A stretch of DNA of 64,000 bases, from assembly GCA_044228685.1 (NCBI GenBank), contig JBGAUL010000009.1, positions 73,709 through 137,708 on the forward strand. Reading direction: 5' to 3'. Source of the stretch: JBBATK01 sp044228685 (GTDB lineage: Bacteria > Bacteroidota > Ignavibacteria > Kapaibacteriales > NICIL-2). The position numbers were made by a program, and so were the translations under genes. The notes beneath the pieces were generated by a model. It searched no databases. It was given only the letters and a program-made list of their open reading frames with translations, and was not told where the DNA came from. Positions 18,857 to 27,037 of the stretch are shown piece by piece (the first letter of the stretch is position 1; each line of letters opens with the position of its first letter).

Positions 18857-20197
18857 ATGGACTCATTGTTTGAAGAAGAAGAACGTGCTCGCGTGGCGGA
18901 GAATGCTCCGTTGGCGGATAGGATGCGACCGCGCAGTGTTGCCGAGGTTGTAGGACAAGAGCATTTGTTGAGCGATCAAGCGCCGCTGCGTCGATTTATC
19001 GAACAGCACCGCTTTCCCTCGATCATTTTCTGGGGTCCGCCGGGCGTCGGCAAAACCACCCTCGCCATGCTCATCTCCCGCGAAGCCGGCTATCACTTTG
19101 CTCAGCTTTCGGCGATTGAATCGGGTGTGAAGGAGTTGCGCGAGATAATCGCGGTCTCGCAACAACGTGCGCGACGTGGCGAGAAGACTCTGTTGTTCAT
19201 CGATGAGATTCATCGCTTCAACAAGAACCAACAAGACGCGCTCTTGCACGCTGTTGAGAAAGGCGTCGTTACGCTCATCGGCGCCACCACCGAGAATCCC
19301 TCCTTCGAAGTCAATGCAGCTCTACTCTCGCGATGCCAAGTATATCGACTGCGATCACTTAGCGATGAGAATATCCGGCAACTTGTCGAGCGAGCTCTGC
19401 GCGAAGACAAACAGTTGATAGATGCACATGTGGTGGTTGAATCTTGGGATACCTTGCTTACGATTTCCGGCGGCGACGCACGTACGGCACTCAATGCGCT
19501 TGAGTTGGCGGTGCAGTATTGTCGTGAGGAAGAGGGCGTTCGTCATATCACGCGTGAAGTGCTTGAGCAAGCTCTGCAGCAGAAGACGGCGCAATACGAC
19601 AAGAAGGGTGAATCGCACTTCGATACCATATCAGCATTTATCAAATCCATGCGCGGCAGTGATCCCGATGCGGCGCTGTATTGGTTGGCGAAGATGATTG
19701 ACGCCGGAGAAGATCCTCGCTTTATTGCACGACGCATGGTGGTCTTTGCAAGTGAAGATATCGGCAATGCTGATCCGCACGCTTTGCCGCTTGCGATCGC
19801 AGTATTTCAAGCAGTGGAGATGATTGGTATGCCTGAGGCGAGAATTAACCTGGCGCAGGGTGTGACCTACTTAGCCTCAACCCACAAGTCCAATGCATCA
19901 TATGCGGCAGTGGAAGCGGCTCTGGCAGCGGTTCGAAGTGGATTAAGTGTGTCAGTGCCTTTGCATCTGCGAAACGCTCCAACGCGCCTCATGAAGCAGG
20001 AAGGATATGGTCAGGAATACAAGTATCCGCATTCTTATCCCAATCACTTCATCGACGAACATTATTTCCCAAGTGAAATTCCGGCGCAGCACTTTTATCA
20101 TCCAACTAACGAGGGCAAGGAATCGCAATTGGCGACGCGCTTGCGAGAACTGTGGAAGTCACGATACGATGCTGATGACAGTTCGACGACTGATTAA
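18857..20197 (+). CDS. rarA: RarA/MgsA replication-associated recombination AAA+ ATPase
   Basis: 446 residues, the usual length for RarA, related to WRNIP1 and the clamp-loader family. Walker A 'GPPGVGKT' at residues 60-67, Walker B 'LLFIDEIHR' with D116, sensor 1 'LIGATTENPSFEVN', arginine-finger region 'ALLSRCQVY', and the RarA C-terminal domain ('SDPDAALYWLAKMIDAGEDPRFIARRMVVFASEDIGNADP', here split only for description). AGGGA lies about 8 bases before the ATG at 18857. It acts on stalled replication forks with SSB and RecA. It is divergent from the channel gene with a 128-base shared promoter region. Downstream at 20233-20253 there is a weak hairpin (CAGT..ATTC-gtt-GAAT-ACTG) without a T-run. 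Confidence 0.96.
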   Translation: MDSLFEEEERARVAENAPLADRMRPRSVAEVVGQEHLLSDQAPLRRFIEQHRFPSIIFWGPPGVGKTTLAMLISREAGYHFAQLSAIESGVKELREIIAVSQQRARRGEKTLLFIDEIHRFNKNQQDALLHAVEKGVVTLIGATTENPSFEVNAALLSRCQVYRLRSLSDENIRQLVERALREDKQLIDAHVVVESWDTLLTISGGDARTALNALELAVQYCREEEGVRHITREVLEQALQQKTAQYDKKGESHFDTISAFIKSMRGSDPDAALYWLAKMIDAGEDPRFIARRMVVFASEDIGNADPHALPLAIAVFQAVEMIGMPEARINLAQGVTYLASTHKSNASYAAVEAALAAVRSGLSVSVPLHLRNAPTRLMKQEGYGQEYKYPHSYPNHFIDEHYFPSEIPAQHFYHPTNEGKESQLATRLRELWKSRYDADDSSTTD

Positions 20198-20378
20198 TCT
20201 GGCGATAGCACTTATCCCGACCCGCCTTCGCTCAGTATATTCGTTGAATACTGGTTGATAACTGTATCGAAAGCCAGCTTGGTAGTGAGGAAGAGCCTTG
20301 TAGCGCATGACCCGCGTACTCATTTCAAGCAATTAACCAAAGAGTCCACGTTCATTCACCATTGGCTAATCACAGAAC

Positions 20379-21416
20379 ATGAATTCCAAGCATCCTCGCG
20401 TATTGGTTGTTGGCGGAAATAGTGGCGAGTGGAGTGCTGAGCAAAAGCCGCAGGAGGCGCGCTATGTGAATGGAGTTGAAGCGTGGGTATATGCGACAAA
20501 CGGACGCTACGCAAGTCATCAACGTTTTCATTCGAGTCAGTTTGACAACGTAGATATTGTGATAGTCAATCTCAATCAAATAGCCGATCCGGGTCGTCTC
20601 AAGCACATGCGGTATCTCGCTGAGAATCGTCCTTCGCGGGTTCAATGGGTTACGCTCCTCGAAGGCGACATGCGCGACTACCTCAAGCCTCGCGAGCATC
20701 TACGTGAGCTTTTCGCTGCCAGCACGATGGTGAATTGTATCAATCGACATGCAACTGCATTTATCCAAGAACTCAGCAGCGCGCCGGTGCACATGATTGG
20801 CATTCCTTATCCGGTTGATGGTGTGCGTAGTCAAATGACGCCAATCAATCAACGAGAATTGCGCGCTCAGATTTGTCCTTTTGTACTGCAACGCTGGTCA
20901 GAGTATCATGTTGCCCGCAAACTCAATATTCCAATCAGCGGCATGGAACGACGACTCACGCGAAAGGCTCGACGCTTGTTGGATAATTATTTGAACTATG
21001 GTTCTGCATGGGACAAATTCCATCAATTCAAAAGCGCCGAGAAGCTGTTCACAGATCCGCCAATTCAGATGCAGCATGAGGCGTGGTTTGAGACCTACTA
21101 TCGTCAGTGCGGATCTGCAAAGCTGTGGTTGAATTTGGATGAGCGCTATACCTGGGGACGCTACGTACTCGACGCCGCAGCACTTGGTGTGCCTATCATT
21201 TCAACATTGAGTACAGGTCATGCCGATATATTGTTTCCCGAAACAACCGTTGCAACGCCATTCGATGTCGAGACGGCATACACACTTGCTCAACGTTTAT
21301 TAAACGACGAGCAATTTTACGCGCGTGTTGTTGAGCATGCTCAGCAGGGAATCGAGGAATATGCAGTAGACAAGGTGACGAAGAAATTGTATCAGGCATT
21401 GGGATTGGAATCATGA
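20379..21416 (+). CDS. Glycosyltransferase-like protein (GT4/GT-B type)
   Basis: 345 residues with no signal peptide. The N-terminus 'PRVLVVGGNSGEW' and the C-terminal half 'LWLNLDERYTWGRYVLDAAALGVPIISTLSTGHADILFPETTVATPFD' (quoted as two motifs: LNLDERYTWGRYVLDAAALG and GHADILFPETTV) follow the late Rossmann domain of GT-B enzymes, where a conserved acidic residue contacts the sugar nucleotide. The usual E-x7-E motif is not clear, so it may be a divergent GT4 member. The stop overlaps the start of the next gene (ATGA), so the two are translationally coupled. Probably makes or modifies a surface glycan; the donor is unknown. Confidence 0.6.
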   Translation: MNSKHPRVLVVGGNSGEWSAEQKPQEARYVNGVEAWVYATNGRYASHQRFHSSQFDNVDIVIVNLNQIADPGRLKHMRYLAENRPSRVQWVTLLEGDMRDYLKPREHLRELFAASTMVNCINRHATAFIQELSSAPVHMIGIPYPVDGVRSQMTPINQRELRAQICPFVLQRWSEYHVARKLNIPISGMERRLTRKARRLLDNYLNYGSAWDKFHQFKSAEKLFTDPPIQMQHEAWFETYYRQCGSAKLWLNLDERYTWGRYVLDAAALGVPIISTLSTGHADILFPETTVATPFDVETAYTLAQRLLNDEQFYARVVEHAQQGIEEYAVDKVTKKLYQALGLES

Positions 21417-22201
21417 CAACGCCGCGCATCCACGTCATATTCAGGAGCTGTGATGTTGTCACTTCTGTGAACGGAAGTCCACGTCCATTTGGTCTCGACA
21501 AGGCCCAACTCATCCGCGTCTGCTTTCGCAGTCTCGTTGATTCACTGCGCGATGTTCCGCACACAATCACTGTTATTGGTGACAAGCTGAGTCCGGCAAT
21601 GCAGGACTTCTTCCGCTCTTTCAACGTTCAGCTTATTCTTGGAGAGTATGGCAATGATGAGTCATTGCGACAATGCTTTGGTCATGCATTGACATTAGAC
21701 GACAACGACTGGGTGTATTTCTGTGAAGATGACTATCTGCATCAACCGCAGTGCATGTCCCTTATCCATCGTTTCATCTGCAATGCTCCGGATGCCTTGC
21801 ATCGCGAGCGACGCTTATACAACTGGGCATCGTTTCTGGATCTTCAATCCAAAGATCTCATCATTCATCCGCCCGATTATCCTGATCGCTACAAGCCAAA
21901 GTACCGTCGCTTCTCGCTGATCTTTCACTCGGGAGATTGTCACTGGCGTCAAATCACCGACACAACCTTCACCATCCTCATGAAAGTCTCTACGCTTAAA
22001 AAGCGCTATGATTTTCTCATGAAGACCAGCGTTCGCGCCAACGATAGAATGCTGAGCAAGCGTTTGTATGGACGCTACTTATTTGGCTCAAAGGCGCTCT
22101 GCGTCTCGCCTTTGCCTGGTCTGGCAACACACATGCATCACGATACCATGACGCCCTTAATCGATTGGGAAGAAGTGTTGGAAAAGTATAAAGATCTTTG
22201 A
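21413..22201 (+). CDS. Putative GT2-like (GT-A fold) glycosyltransferase, coupled to preceding gene
   Basis: 262 residues. The start ATG overlaps the previous stop by 4 bases. The N-terminal half looks like a GT-A nucleotide-sugar domain: 'IHVIFRSCDVV', 'ITVIGDKLS', then 'DNDWVYFCEDDYLH', where EDD is in the position of the DxD metal motif. The C-terminal half ('FHSGDCHWRQITDTTFTILM', 'LPGLATHMHHDTM') carries a His/Asp-rich end typical of glycosyltransferases that bind a cation. I do not recognise a named family. Paired with the GT-B-like neighbour, it probably belongs to a two-gene glycan unit. Confidence 0.55.
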   Translation: MTTPRIHVIFRSCDVVTSVNGSPRPFGLDKAQLIRVCFRSLVDSLRDVPHTITVIGDKLSPAMQDFFRSFNVQLILGEYGNDESLRQCFGHALTLDDNDWVYFCEDDYLHQPQCMSLIHRFICNAPDALHRERRLYNWASFLDLQSKDLIIHPPDYPDRYKPKYRRFSLIFHSGDCHWRQITDTTFTILMKVSTLKKRYDFLMKTSVRANDRMLSKRLYGRYLFGSKALCVSPLPGLATHMHHDTMTPLIDWEEVLEKYKDL

Positions 22202-22291
22202 TCTCCTATTGATCGATCTCTTGCAAGGAGCAATCAATCGACTTTTAATCGTCGCCTTGCCGTCTCCTTCGCGTCTAGTGAATCGCGTCAA

Positions 22292-24520
22292 TCATCGACA
22301 GTCATGACAAATCACCAGCGGCACGGAGCGCGTCATTCCTGAGCTTTTAATCTGTAGGCTGTACACGCCATTGACGAGTGCGCGGCAATCTAGTTGAACT
22401 TGTCGATTGTTGAAAGAATAGGGGACGTTCAGGCGAGTTCCAATTTCTGAGTAGACTTCAATTGTTGCGTCGTCGTCGGCATTATCCGGCAGATTAATAA
22501 TGGATAGGTCTTTCGCGGGTTGTGGAAGAGTCGATAGAGTAGAAACATTTGACTCTTCTTCGACCGGTGTGACGTCGCCGATAGTGACGGTCCATATTCC
22601 CATTCCATAACTGGACACAAACACATCAAGTTGCGAAGAGCTTCGTTCGTGAACGACAGCGCCACTGATTTGAGGCAGAGTAAATGGGAAGATACCGGTG
22701 ATGTCGTGCCAGGGTCCACGTTGTTTGGCAATGGCGATGAGATTATTAGCACCAACTGCAACCAAGATCTCCGTCAATGCTCCGTGAATCGTGCTTCGAA
22801 CGCAGTAGAGTTTCGGTTGATCAAATCCCGGGAGTTGATATTGTGCTTTATGCCAGGTGTTTTGACCACTTTCACAGATGTAAATACCTTCGGTGAGCAC
22901 GGCATAAAGGTCACCGCTTTCCATTGATAGAATCTGTTGACAATAGCGCGAGGGCAGACCGTTCTCAAAAGTCTCGAAGTGTTGTGCATCACTGCAACGA
23001 CTAATTCTGCCGGATGCATCGAGCACGAAGATGTCATTGGAGTGGATGACAGTATTGACCAGGTACTCATAGCGCAAAGAGTCCGGTAAGGCGAGTTCCT
23101 TCCATTGCAAGGCTTGATCGTCAGAGAGATAGAGGTGCGACGCTTGCCTGTCGAGACTATCGTAGTCGGTATCGACGGAGACGCATACGCTGTGTGCATC
23201 GCTAATCACAAGGTCAGCAAGAATTTCCTTCTTTTCATCGGCCGGATAGCTGCGTGCATGCCAGCTCTGACCTTTGTCGGTGGACATGAACATGGAATCG
23301 TTAAAGCACATCATAGCTCTGTGAGAGTGTGTGCTCATTGTCCAGAAGCGAGAGCGTTGTTCAAATTCCGGGACGCGGGTAAAATCCATATCAGAGGTTG
23401 CTGAGACGAGGATACGATCGTGGAAGTGGCAATAATACTTTCCTTCGAATTCACTAATTGCGTTGATGTCGTGATAGCGAGTGCCTTTCACTGCGACCCA
23501 TTCTTTGCTTGGATCGGTGGCGCGATAGAGTCCGCCGAATCCCGCATTAATCCACGCTCCGCTCTTTGTCTGAAACAATTCAAGACAATCACTCCCATTG
23601 GCTTCGACAGCAAGAGCTTTCCATTCGTGTGAGTTGCGTTCCAAGACATAACAGCCTTTAAAACGCACTGAGCAGTAGAGATTGCCTTTGGCGTCATATC
23701 GCACTGCGCTGGCTTGCTGCATTCCGATGTCGATTGGCAGGTTGTAGCTTATGCTGTCCCACGAAGCACCGAGGTCAGTTGTGCGATAGATGTAGGGATA
23801 CTCATTGACAGTGACGCAGATCTCTTTTGATTCAAAACTTGTACTTGCAAAAGCGAACTGAGTGCCATGTGGCGAGGATGCGGTGTGGATCTCTGCACCT
23901 TTAGTTTGCCATTGCAGTGTGGTAGGATTAAACAGATAGAGTTTTGCTTCGTCGGCTTTGACGGTGTAGATGAGTCCGTCGCCGGTAGCACCGAGAACGC
24001 GACAGCGCAGGGGATTCGTCATTCCTGATTTCAATTGCGTCCAATGCTCCCCCTTATCACTCGATCGCAGCACGCCGATTAAACTCGTCACATACACATC
24101 ACCGTTTCCGGCCACATACACATTTCGCAAGCCCCACGAACTGGAGTACTGCACGTCGATTTCAAAACTCTTCCACACTATGCCGCCATCTGTTGAGCGA
24201 TGGATTTTAGGATGTTGTTCAACGGTATTAGTCACGCAGTACACATAACCATTGGGTGCTACTGCAATGCTGACGGGAGTACAATCGCCGAGTCCGGTGA
24301 TGTTTTGCGTCCATGTTTTTCCATCATCGATAGAGCTATACACACCGCTTCCGGCGCTGGCTACAAACAGTGTTCCATCGGGCGACTGTGCACATTGATA
24401 GTAGTTACCTCCCTCTTCAGGAAACGTTCCGATGCCTTGCCAAACGGGTATTTGAGCATGGCAAAAGATGACAGCATAGGAGAAGATGAAGAGCTTGAGA
24501 AGGGTAGAGAGGCGAATCAT
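22292..24520 (-). CDS. Secreted BNR/sortilin-like beta-propeller protein with T9SS tag
   Basis: GTG 24538 and ATG 24529 are alternative starts; ATG 24520 gives the cleanest signal peptide (MIRLSTLLKLFIFSYAVIFC-HAQ). The body holds many BNR / Asp-box blades of the form S-x-D-x-G-x-x-W ('YSSIDDGKTWTQN', 'HRSTDGGIVWKSF', 'LRSSDKGEHWTQL', 'YRTTDLGASWDSI', 'FMSTDKGQSWHAR'), the fold of sortilin/VPS10 and photosystem II assembly factor-like propellers. The C-terminal about 75 residues ('LPQPAKDLSIINLPD...VYSEIG...GVYSLQI') are a T9SS type A sorting domain. Extracellular. No catalytic residues are recognised, so a binding role is likely. Confidence 0.85.
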   Translation of the reverse strand: MIRLSTLLKLFIFSYAVIFCHAQIPVWQGIGTFPEEGGNYYQCAQSPDGTLFVASAGSGVYSSIDDGKTWTQNITGLGDCTPVSIAVAPNGYVYCVTNTVEQHPKIHRSTDGGIVWKSFEIDVQYSSSWGLRNVYVAGNGDVYVTSLIGVLRSSDKGEHWTQLKSGMTNPLRCRVLGATGDGLIYTVKADEAKLYLFNPTTLQWQTKGAEIHTASSPHGTQFAFASTSFESKEICVTVNEYPYIYRTTDLGASWDSISYNLPIDIGMQQASAVRYDAKGNLYCSVRFKGCYVLERNSHEWKALAVEANGSDCLELFQTKSGAWINAGFGGLYRATDPSKEWVAVKGTRYHDINAISEFEGKYYCHFHDRILVSATSDMDFTRVPEFEQRSRFWTMSTHSHRAMMCFNDSMFMSTDKGQSWHARSYPADEKKEILADLVISDAHSVCVSVDTDYDSLDRQASHLYLSDDQALQWKELALPDSLRYEYLVNTVIHSNDIFVLDASGRISRCSDAQHFETFENGLPSRYCQQILSMESGDLYAVLTEGIYICESGQNTWHKAQYQLPGFDQPKLYCVRSTIHGALTEILVAVGANNLIAIAKQRGPWHDITGIFPFTLPQISGAVVHERSSSQLDVFVSSYGMGIWTVTIGDVTPVEEESNVSTLSTLPQPAKDLSIINLPDNADDDATIEVYSEIGTRLNVPYSFNNRQVQLDCRALVNGVYSLQIKSSGMTRSVPLVICHDCR

Positions 24521-24569
24521 AAACGGCATTGAACTCACGATTACATGATGTAGTGAAAATTGATTCTGT

Positions 24570-24592
24570 GGCTCCGATCATGTGATGGAGCT
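24570..24592 (-). terminator. Weak stem-loop between the small basic gene and the BNR gene
   Basis: GGCTCC and GGAGCT pair across an inner ATC/GAT element. It lies 40 bases downstream of the stop of the small basic gene on the minus strand. There is no T-tract, so termination is only a possibility. Confidence 0.3.
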
Positions 24593-24631
24593 ATGCAATT
24601 AATAAACTAACGCAGTGACCCGTTGTGTGTT

Positions 24632-24838
24632 TTAGCGTCCGAATAGTTTCTTAAACAAGGAACCCAGACTAAAACTAGTTTTTGAATACACACGATTATA
24701 GGCTGCCTTCTTTGGGTTGGTTATCCAACCCCAACCTTTGGGTGCGCGAAATGCCGTCTGACTACGCACTGCGCGTTTCCACGAGGTGCGTGCAGCGAGA
24801 CTTTTCTTCCAAGATGGTTTTCTCAGACCAAATTTCAT
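24632..24838 (-). CDS. Small very basic protein of unknown function
   Basis: 68 residues, strongly basic: many Lys/Arg and almost no acidic residues. It starts MKFGLRKPSWKKSLAARTSW and contains 'GWGWITNPKKAAYNRVYSKTSF'-type sequence (motifs WITNPKKAAYNRVY and SLFKKLFGR). The 'GLRKPSxKKxxAARTSxKR ... NPKKAxYNxVYxKT' pattern is one I have met in short hypothetical proteins of unrelated bacteria, which supports a real gene. No membrane segment is seen. Three direct copies of AATGATCT (minus strand) lie 22-53 bases upstream of the start and could be a regulator site. Confidence 0.7.
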   Translation of the reverse strand: MKFGLRKPSWKKSLAARTSWKRAVRSQTAFRAPKGWGWITNPKKAAYNRVYSKTSFSLGSLFKKLFGR

Positions 24839-24859
24839 AGCAGATAGGCCGATGGCATG

Positions 24860-24891
24860 AGATCATTAAAACAGATCATTAGTAGATCATT
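24860..24891. promoter_or_regulatory. Three direct repeats AGATCATT upstream of the small basic gene
   Basis: AGATCATT occurs at 24860-24867, 24873-24880 and 24884-24891 (start-to-start 13 and 11 bases). The sites end 22 bases before the ATG at 24838. Repeated 8-mers at near-helical spacing suggest binding of a regulator, but no known site is matched. Confidence 0.35.
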
Positions 24892-24962
24892 GTCGATGTC
24901 TTACAATGTGCACGTGCTTCAGGCAGAGAATGCTTGCGACAGTTGTACTCTAGCACTACGGA

Positions 24963-25682
24963 TCACGTAGCTCGTGAATATGCACCGTCCTGCAGCAGCG
25001 GCACGCATGTGCTAGAATCAATCTGCGCAGCCAGTTCAACATCTTGTTCAAAGCCACGCTCAATCAGTTCTTTGCCGGAGGAACAAGAGCGAAGCAATTG
25101 TGCAGTTTGCGATTGCAGGTTTTGATAGACTGCGACCGCGCTTTGAGCTTCAGGCGACATGCTGCCTTTCATGGCAGATAATATTGCGCCGGCAGCGAGA
25201 AGATCTTCGAAGGCTGGACGCAGGGTTCGATCTGACCACTGTTCACCGGCTGCGATTACGCTGATACTCGATGCGCGACTACTAGCGAAAGCTGCCACAG
25301 CGCTGATATTTCTGAGACAAGCACAGATAGTGATGCGATTACCGGTTGCCAAAGACAGAGCGGCACCATTAGGTGAAGCAAGCACGAGTCGAGTTCCTTC
25401 GGGAATTGTCTGCATGGACGCCGGCGACAACGAGTATCCGGCACTTGTTGTACGATTGGCGGCAGCCAAATCCGCATTCAATGATTGCGCATAATCAAAT
25501 GCAGCACGGTCATTGGTTTGATAGGGGAATATCAATGCGCCTCGCGACGTGGCGATATCGACGGTGGTGCCGAAGGACAGCACATCGACGATGATGATGA
25601 GATCCGAAGCAGATGCCAATTCTCGAACGCCGCGCAATCCCCATTCGAGACGCAGGTCATATTCACTTTGATTGTACACCAT
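24963..25682 (-). CDS. comB: 2-phosphosulfolactate phosphatase family (ComB-like)
   Basis: A TTG at 25721 opens the frame; the ATG at 25682 starts where ComB proteins usually start ('MVYNQSEYDLRLEWGLRG'), giving 239 residues. Conserved family blocks are present: 'LIIIVDVLSFGTTVDIA', 'LVLASPNGAALS', 'CLRNISAVAAF' and 'ISVIAAGEQWSDRTLRPAFEDLLAAGAI'. ComB is a Mg-dependent acid phosphatase in coenzyme M synthesis, but most bacterial homologues lie outside that pathway, and no other CoM gene is in the window, so the true substrate is uncertain. An ACACCTTA...TAAGGTGT inverted repeat at about 25824-25856 lies upstream. Confidence 0.85.
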   Translation of the reverse strand: MVYNQSEYDLRLEWGLRGVRELASASDLIIIVDVLSFGTTVDIATSRGALIFPYQTNDRAAFDYAQSLNADLAAANRTTSAGYSLSPASMQTIPEGTRLVLASPNGAALSLATGNRITICACLRNISAVAAFASSRASSISVIAAGEQWSDRTLRPAFEDLLAAGAILSAMKGSMSPEAQSAVAVYQNLQSQTAQLLRSCSSGKELIERGFEQDVELAAQIDSSTCVPLLQDGAYSRAT

Positions 25683-26390
25683 AAACGCTGAGCTGAAAGT
25701 GATAGTGCTGTCCTTGGCCAAAGACCAAGTCCATGAGTTATCGTGGTATCAGTACTGGTTGCGTTGTATGCGCCCATTCTACGATGTAAAGACCCGGCGG
25801 AAAATCATGCGCTTTCTCATGATTACACCTTAACACCATTTCTTAAATAAGGTGTTTCGGTGTGAAAAGATTTCAGAAACAATGCCTTCCTTCTAACAGC
25901 TAATATACATGAGCATTCTCTCTAGGCGTTCCACTTTGCTGCGATGCTTTAAAATAAAAACACGGTCAAGAGGCAATGGATACAGATAGTCGAATGATGA
26001 GACCCGGTTTCAGATGACTTCGATTCGTCGATGTCAAGAGAGTTCTACTCGACGAGAATCTCTCTGTCGCAAAACGAGGCATAATCGCTGCATGCACAAT
26101 CAAAATCCTCCAACTCCGGATCGGTACTTGAATGCGATGTGTCATCTGGATCTTGTCCGGCTATACACCCATAGATTTGATGTTCGCGCAGCTTGCCCGC
26201 AGCTTCCAGTCTAAACTCTGCAGAACTAAACATAAAAGCGTCCTGAATACAGTTATCAAACACGCTCTCACGAAACGCATCGCTTCGTTACTTATTTCCG
26301 GCACATGACCCACAACAAAAATGATTGAAGTACTGCTCTTAGTAAATGTCTAGACATACCATTAGGTGTCACAGGTCCCGAGAATATTCT
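25683..26390. other. Intergenic region before the first repeat array
   Basis: About 700 bases without a well-supported gene. Contents: an 8-bp-stem inverted repeat ACACCTTA/TAAGGTGT near 25824-25856 (upstream of comB), and a short minus-strand ORF at 26045-26233 listed separately. Confidence 0.5.
26045..26233 (-). CDS. Possible small acidic protein, weak evidence
   Basis: 62 residues from an ATG at 26233, with AGGA about 9 bases upstream. The sequence starts MFSSAEFRLEAAGKLREHQI and is acidic with paired cysteines ('FDCACSDYASFC'). It resembles nothing I recognise. Composition is protein-like rather than obviously random, but length and isolation make this uncertain; it could be a gene remnant beside the repeat array. 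Confidence 0.22.
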   Translation of the reverse strand: MFSSAEFRLEAAGKLREHQIYGCIAGQDPDDTSHSSTDPELEDFDCACSDYASFCDREILVE

Positions 26391-26970
26391 GATCGTTCCG
26401 TCACGAATATTGTCGTGACGCGGCCTTTGCTGAAGGAAGGCACTCTCGACATAGACCGTTCCGCCACAATTTTCGTCGAGGCACAGTATAGACCGTTCCG
26501 TCACGACTTTCGTCGTGACGCCGCACGAGGCCTGGAAACTCAACACGCGAGGAGCATGTGACGTCATCCACACCTACGTCAATTCCCAGTGTCACGACAA
26601 AAGTCGTGACACGACGTTTATAACTGAGGTAGCGATTCTAATAAAACGTTCCATCACGACACTTCATGATTCAATTAAAATCGTTCCGTCACGACTTTCG
26701 TCGTGACGCCGCAGGAGGTTTGGAAGCTCAGCACTCGAGGTGCTCGTGACGTCTTCCACTCCTTCGTCAATTTCCAGTGTCACGACAAAAGTCGTGACAC
26801 AACGTTTTAATTCTGAGACCGCTAATATTAGAGACCGTGCCGTCACGACTTTCGTCGTGACGTCGTAGGAGGTTTGGAAACTCTACACGCGAGGAGCATG
26901 TGACGTTGTGCTTCCCAAGTCTCTTACAAATGAGACTGTTCCGTCACGACTTTCGTCGTGACGCCGTAGG
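26391..26970 (+). repeat. Array 1 of the 154-bp multi-palindrome repeat
   Basis: Two hairpins alternate. H1 is GTCACGACTTTCGTCGTGAC; H2 is GTGTCACGAC-AAAA-GTCGTGACAC, close to the reverse complement of H1. H1 at 26500, 26688, 26842 and 26943; H2 at 26589 and 26777; a degenerate H1 at 26399-26418 (loop ATATTG) and a decayed copy near 26455. H1 to H2 start distance is 89 in both pairs; H2 to next H1 is 65 or, with a 34-bp extra box (26647-26677), 99. Between H1 and H2 lies a 69-bp spacer containing GGAG-N4-TGACGTCA-N4-CTCC at best. One linker type contains the palindrome CTAATATTAG (26822-26831). Confidence 0.95.
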
Positions 26971-27037
26971 ACCAAAGAAAACTAATAGGAGCGAGAAGAA
27001 ATCAAAACGATCCAGCACCAAGTCGTTCTCGCTCTCC

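Noticed and set aside
20233..20253. Hairpin after rarA as terminator
   Set aside because: Short stem with a bulge and no T-tract; noted only in the rarA entry.
24963..25682. Coenzyme M biosynthesis locus
   Set aside because: Only the ComB-like gene is present; no comA/comC neighbours, so pathway membership is not claimed.
26346..26846. Plus and minus ORFs inside array 1 such as peptides beginning MTPHEAWKL
   Set aside because: They repeat in arrays 2 and 3 only because the DNA repeats; the 154-bp period is not a multiple of three, two of nine units have early stops, and no ribosome site precedes them. An RNA- or DNA-level element explains the conservation better.
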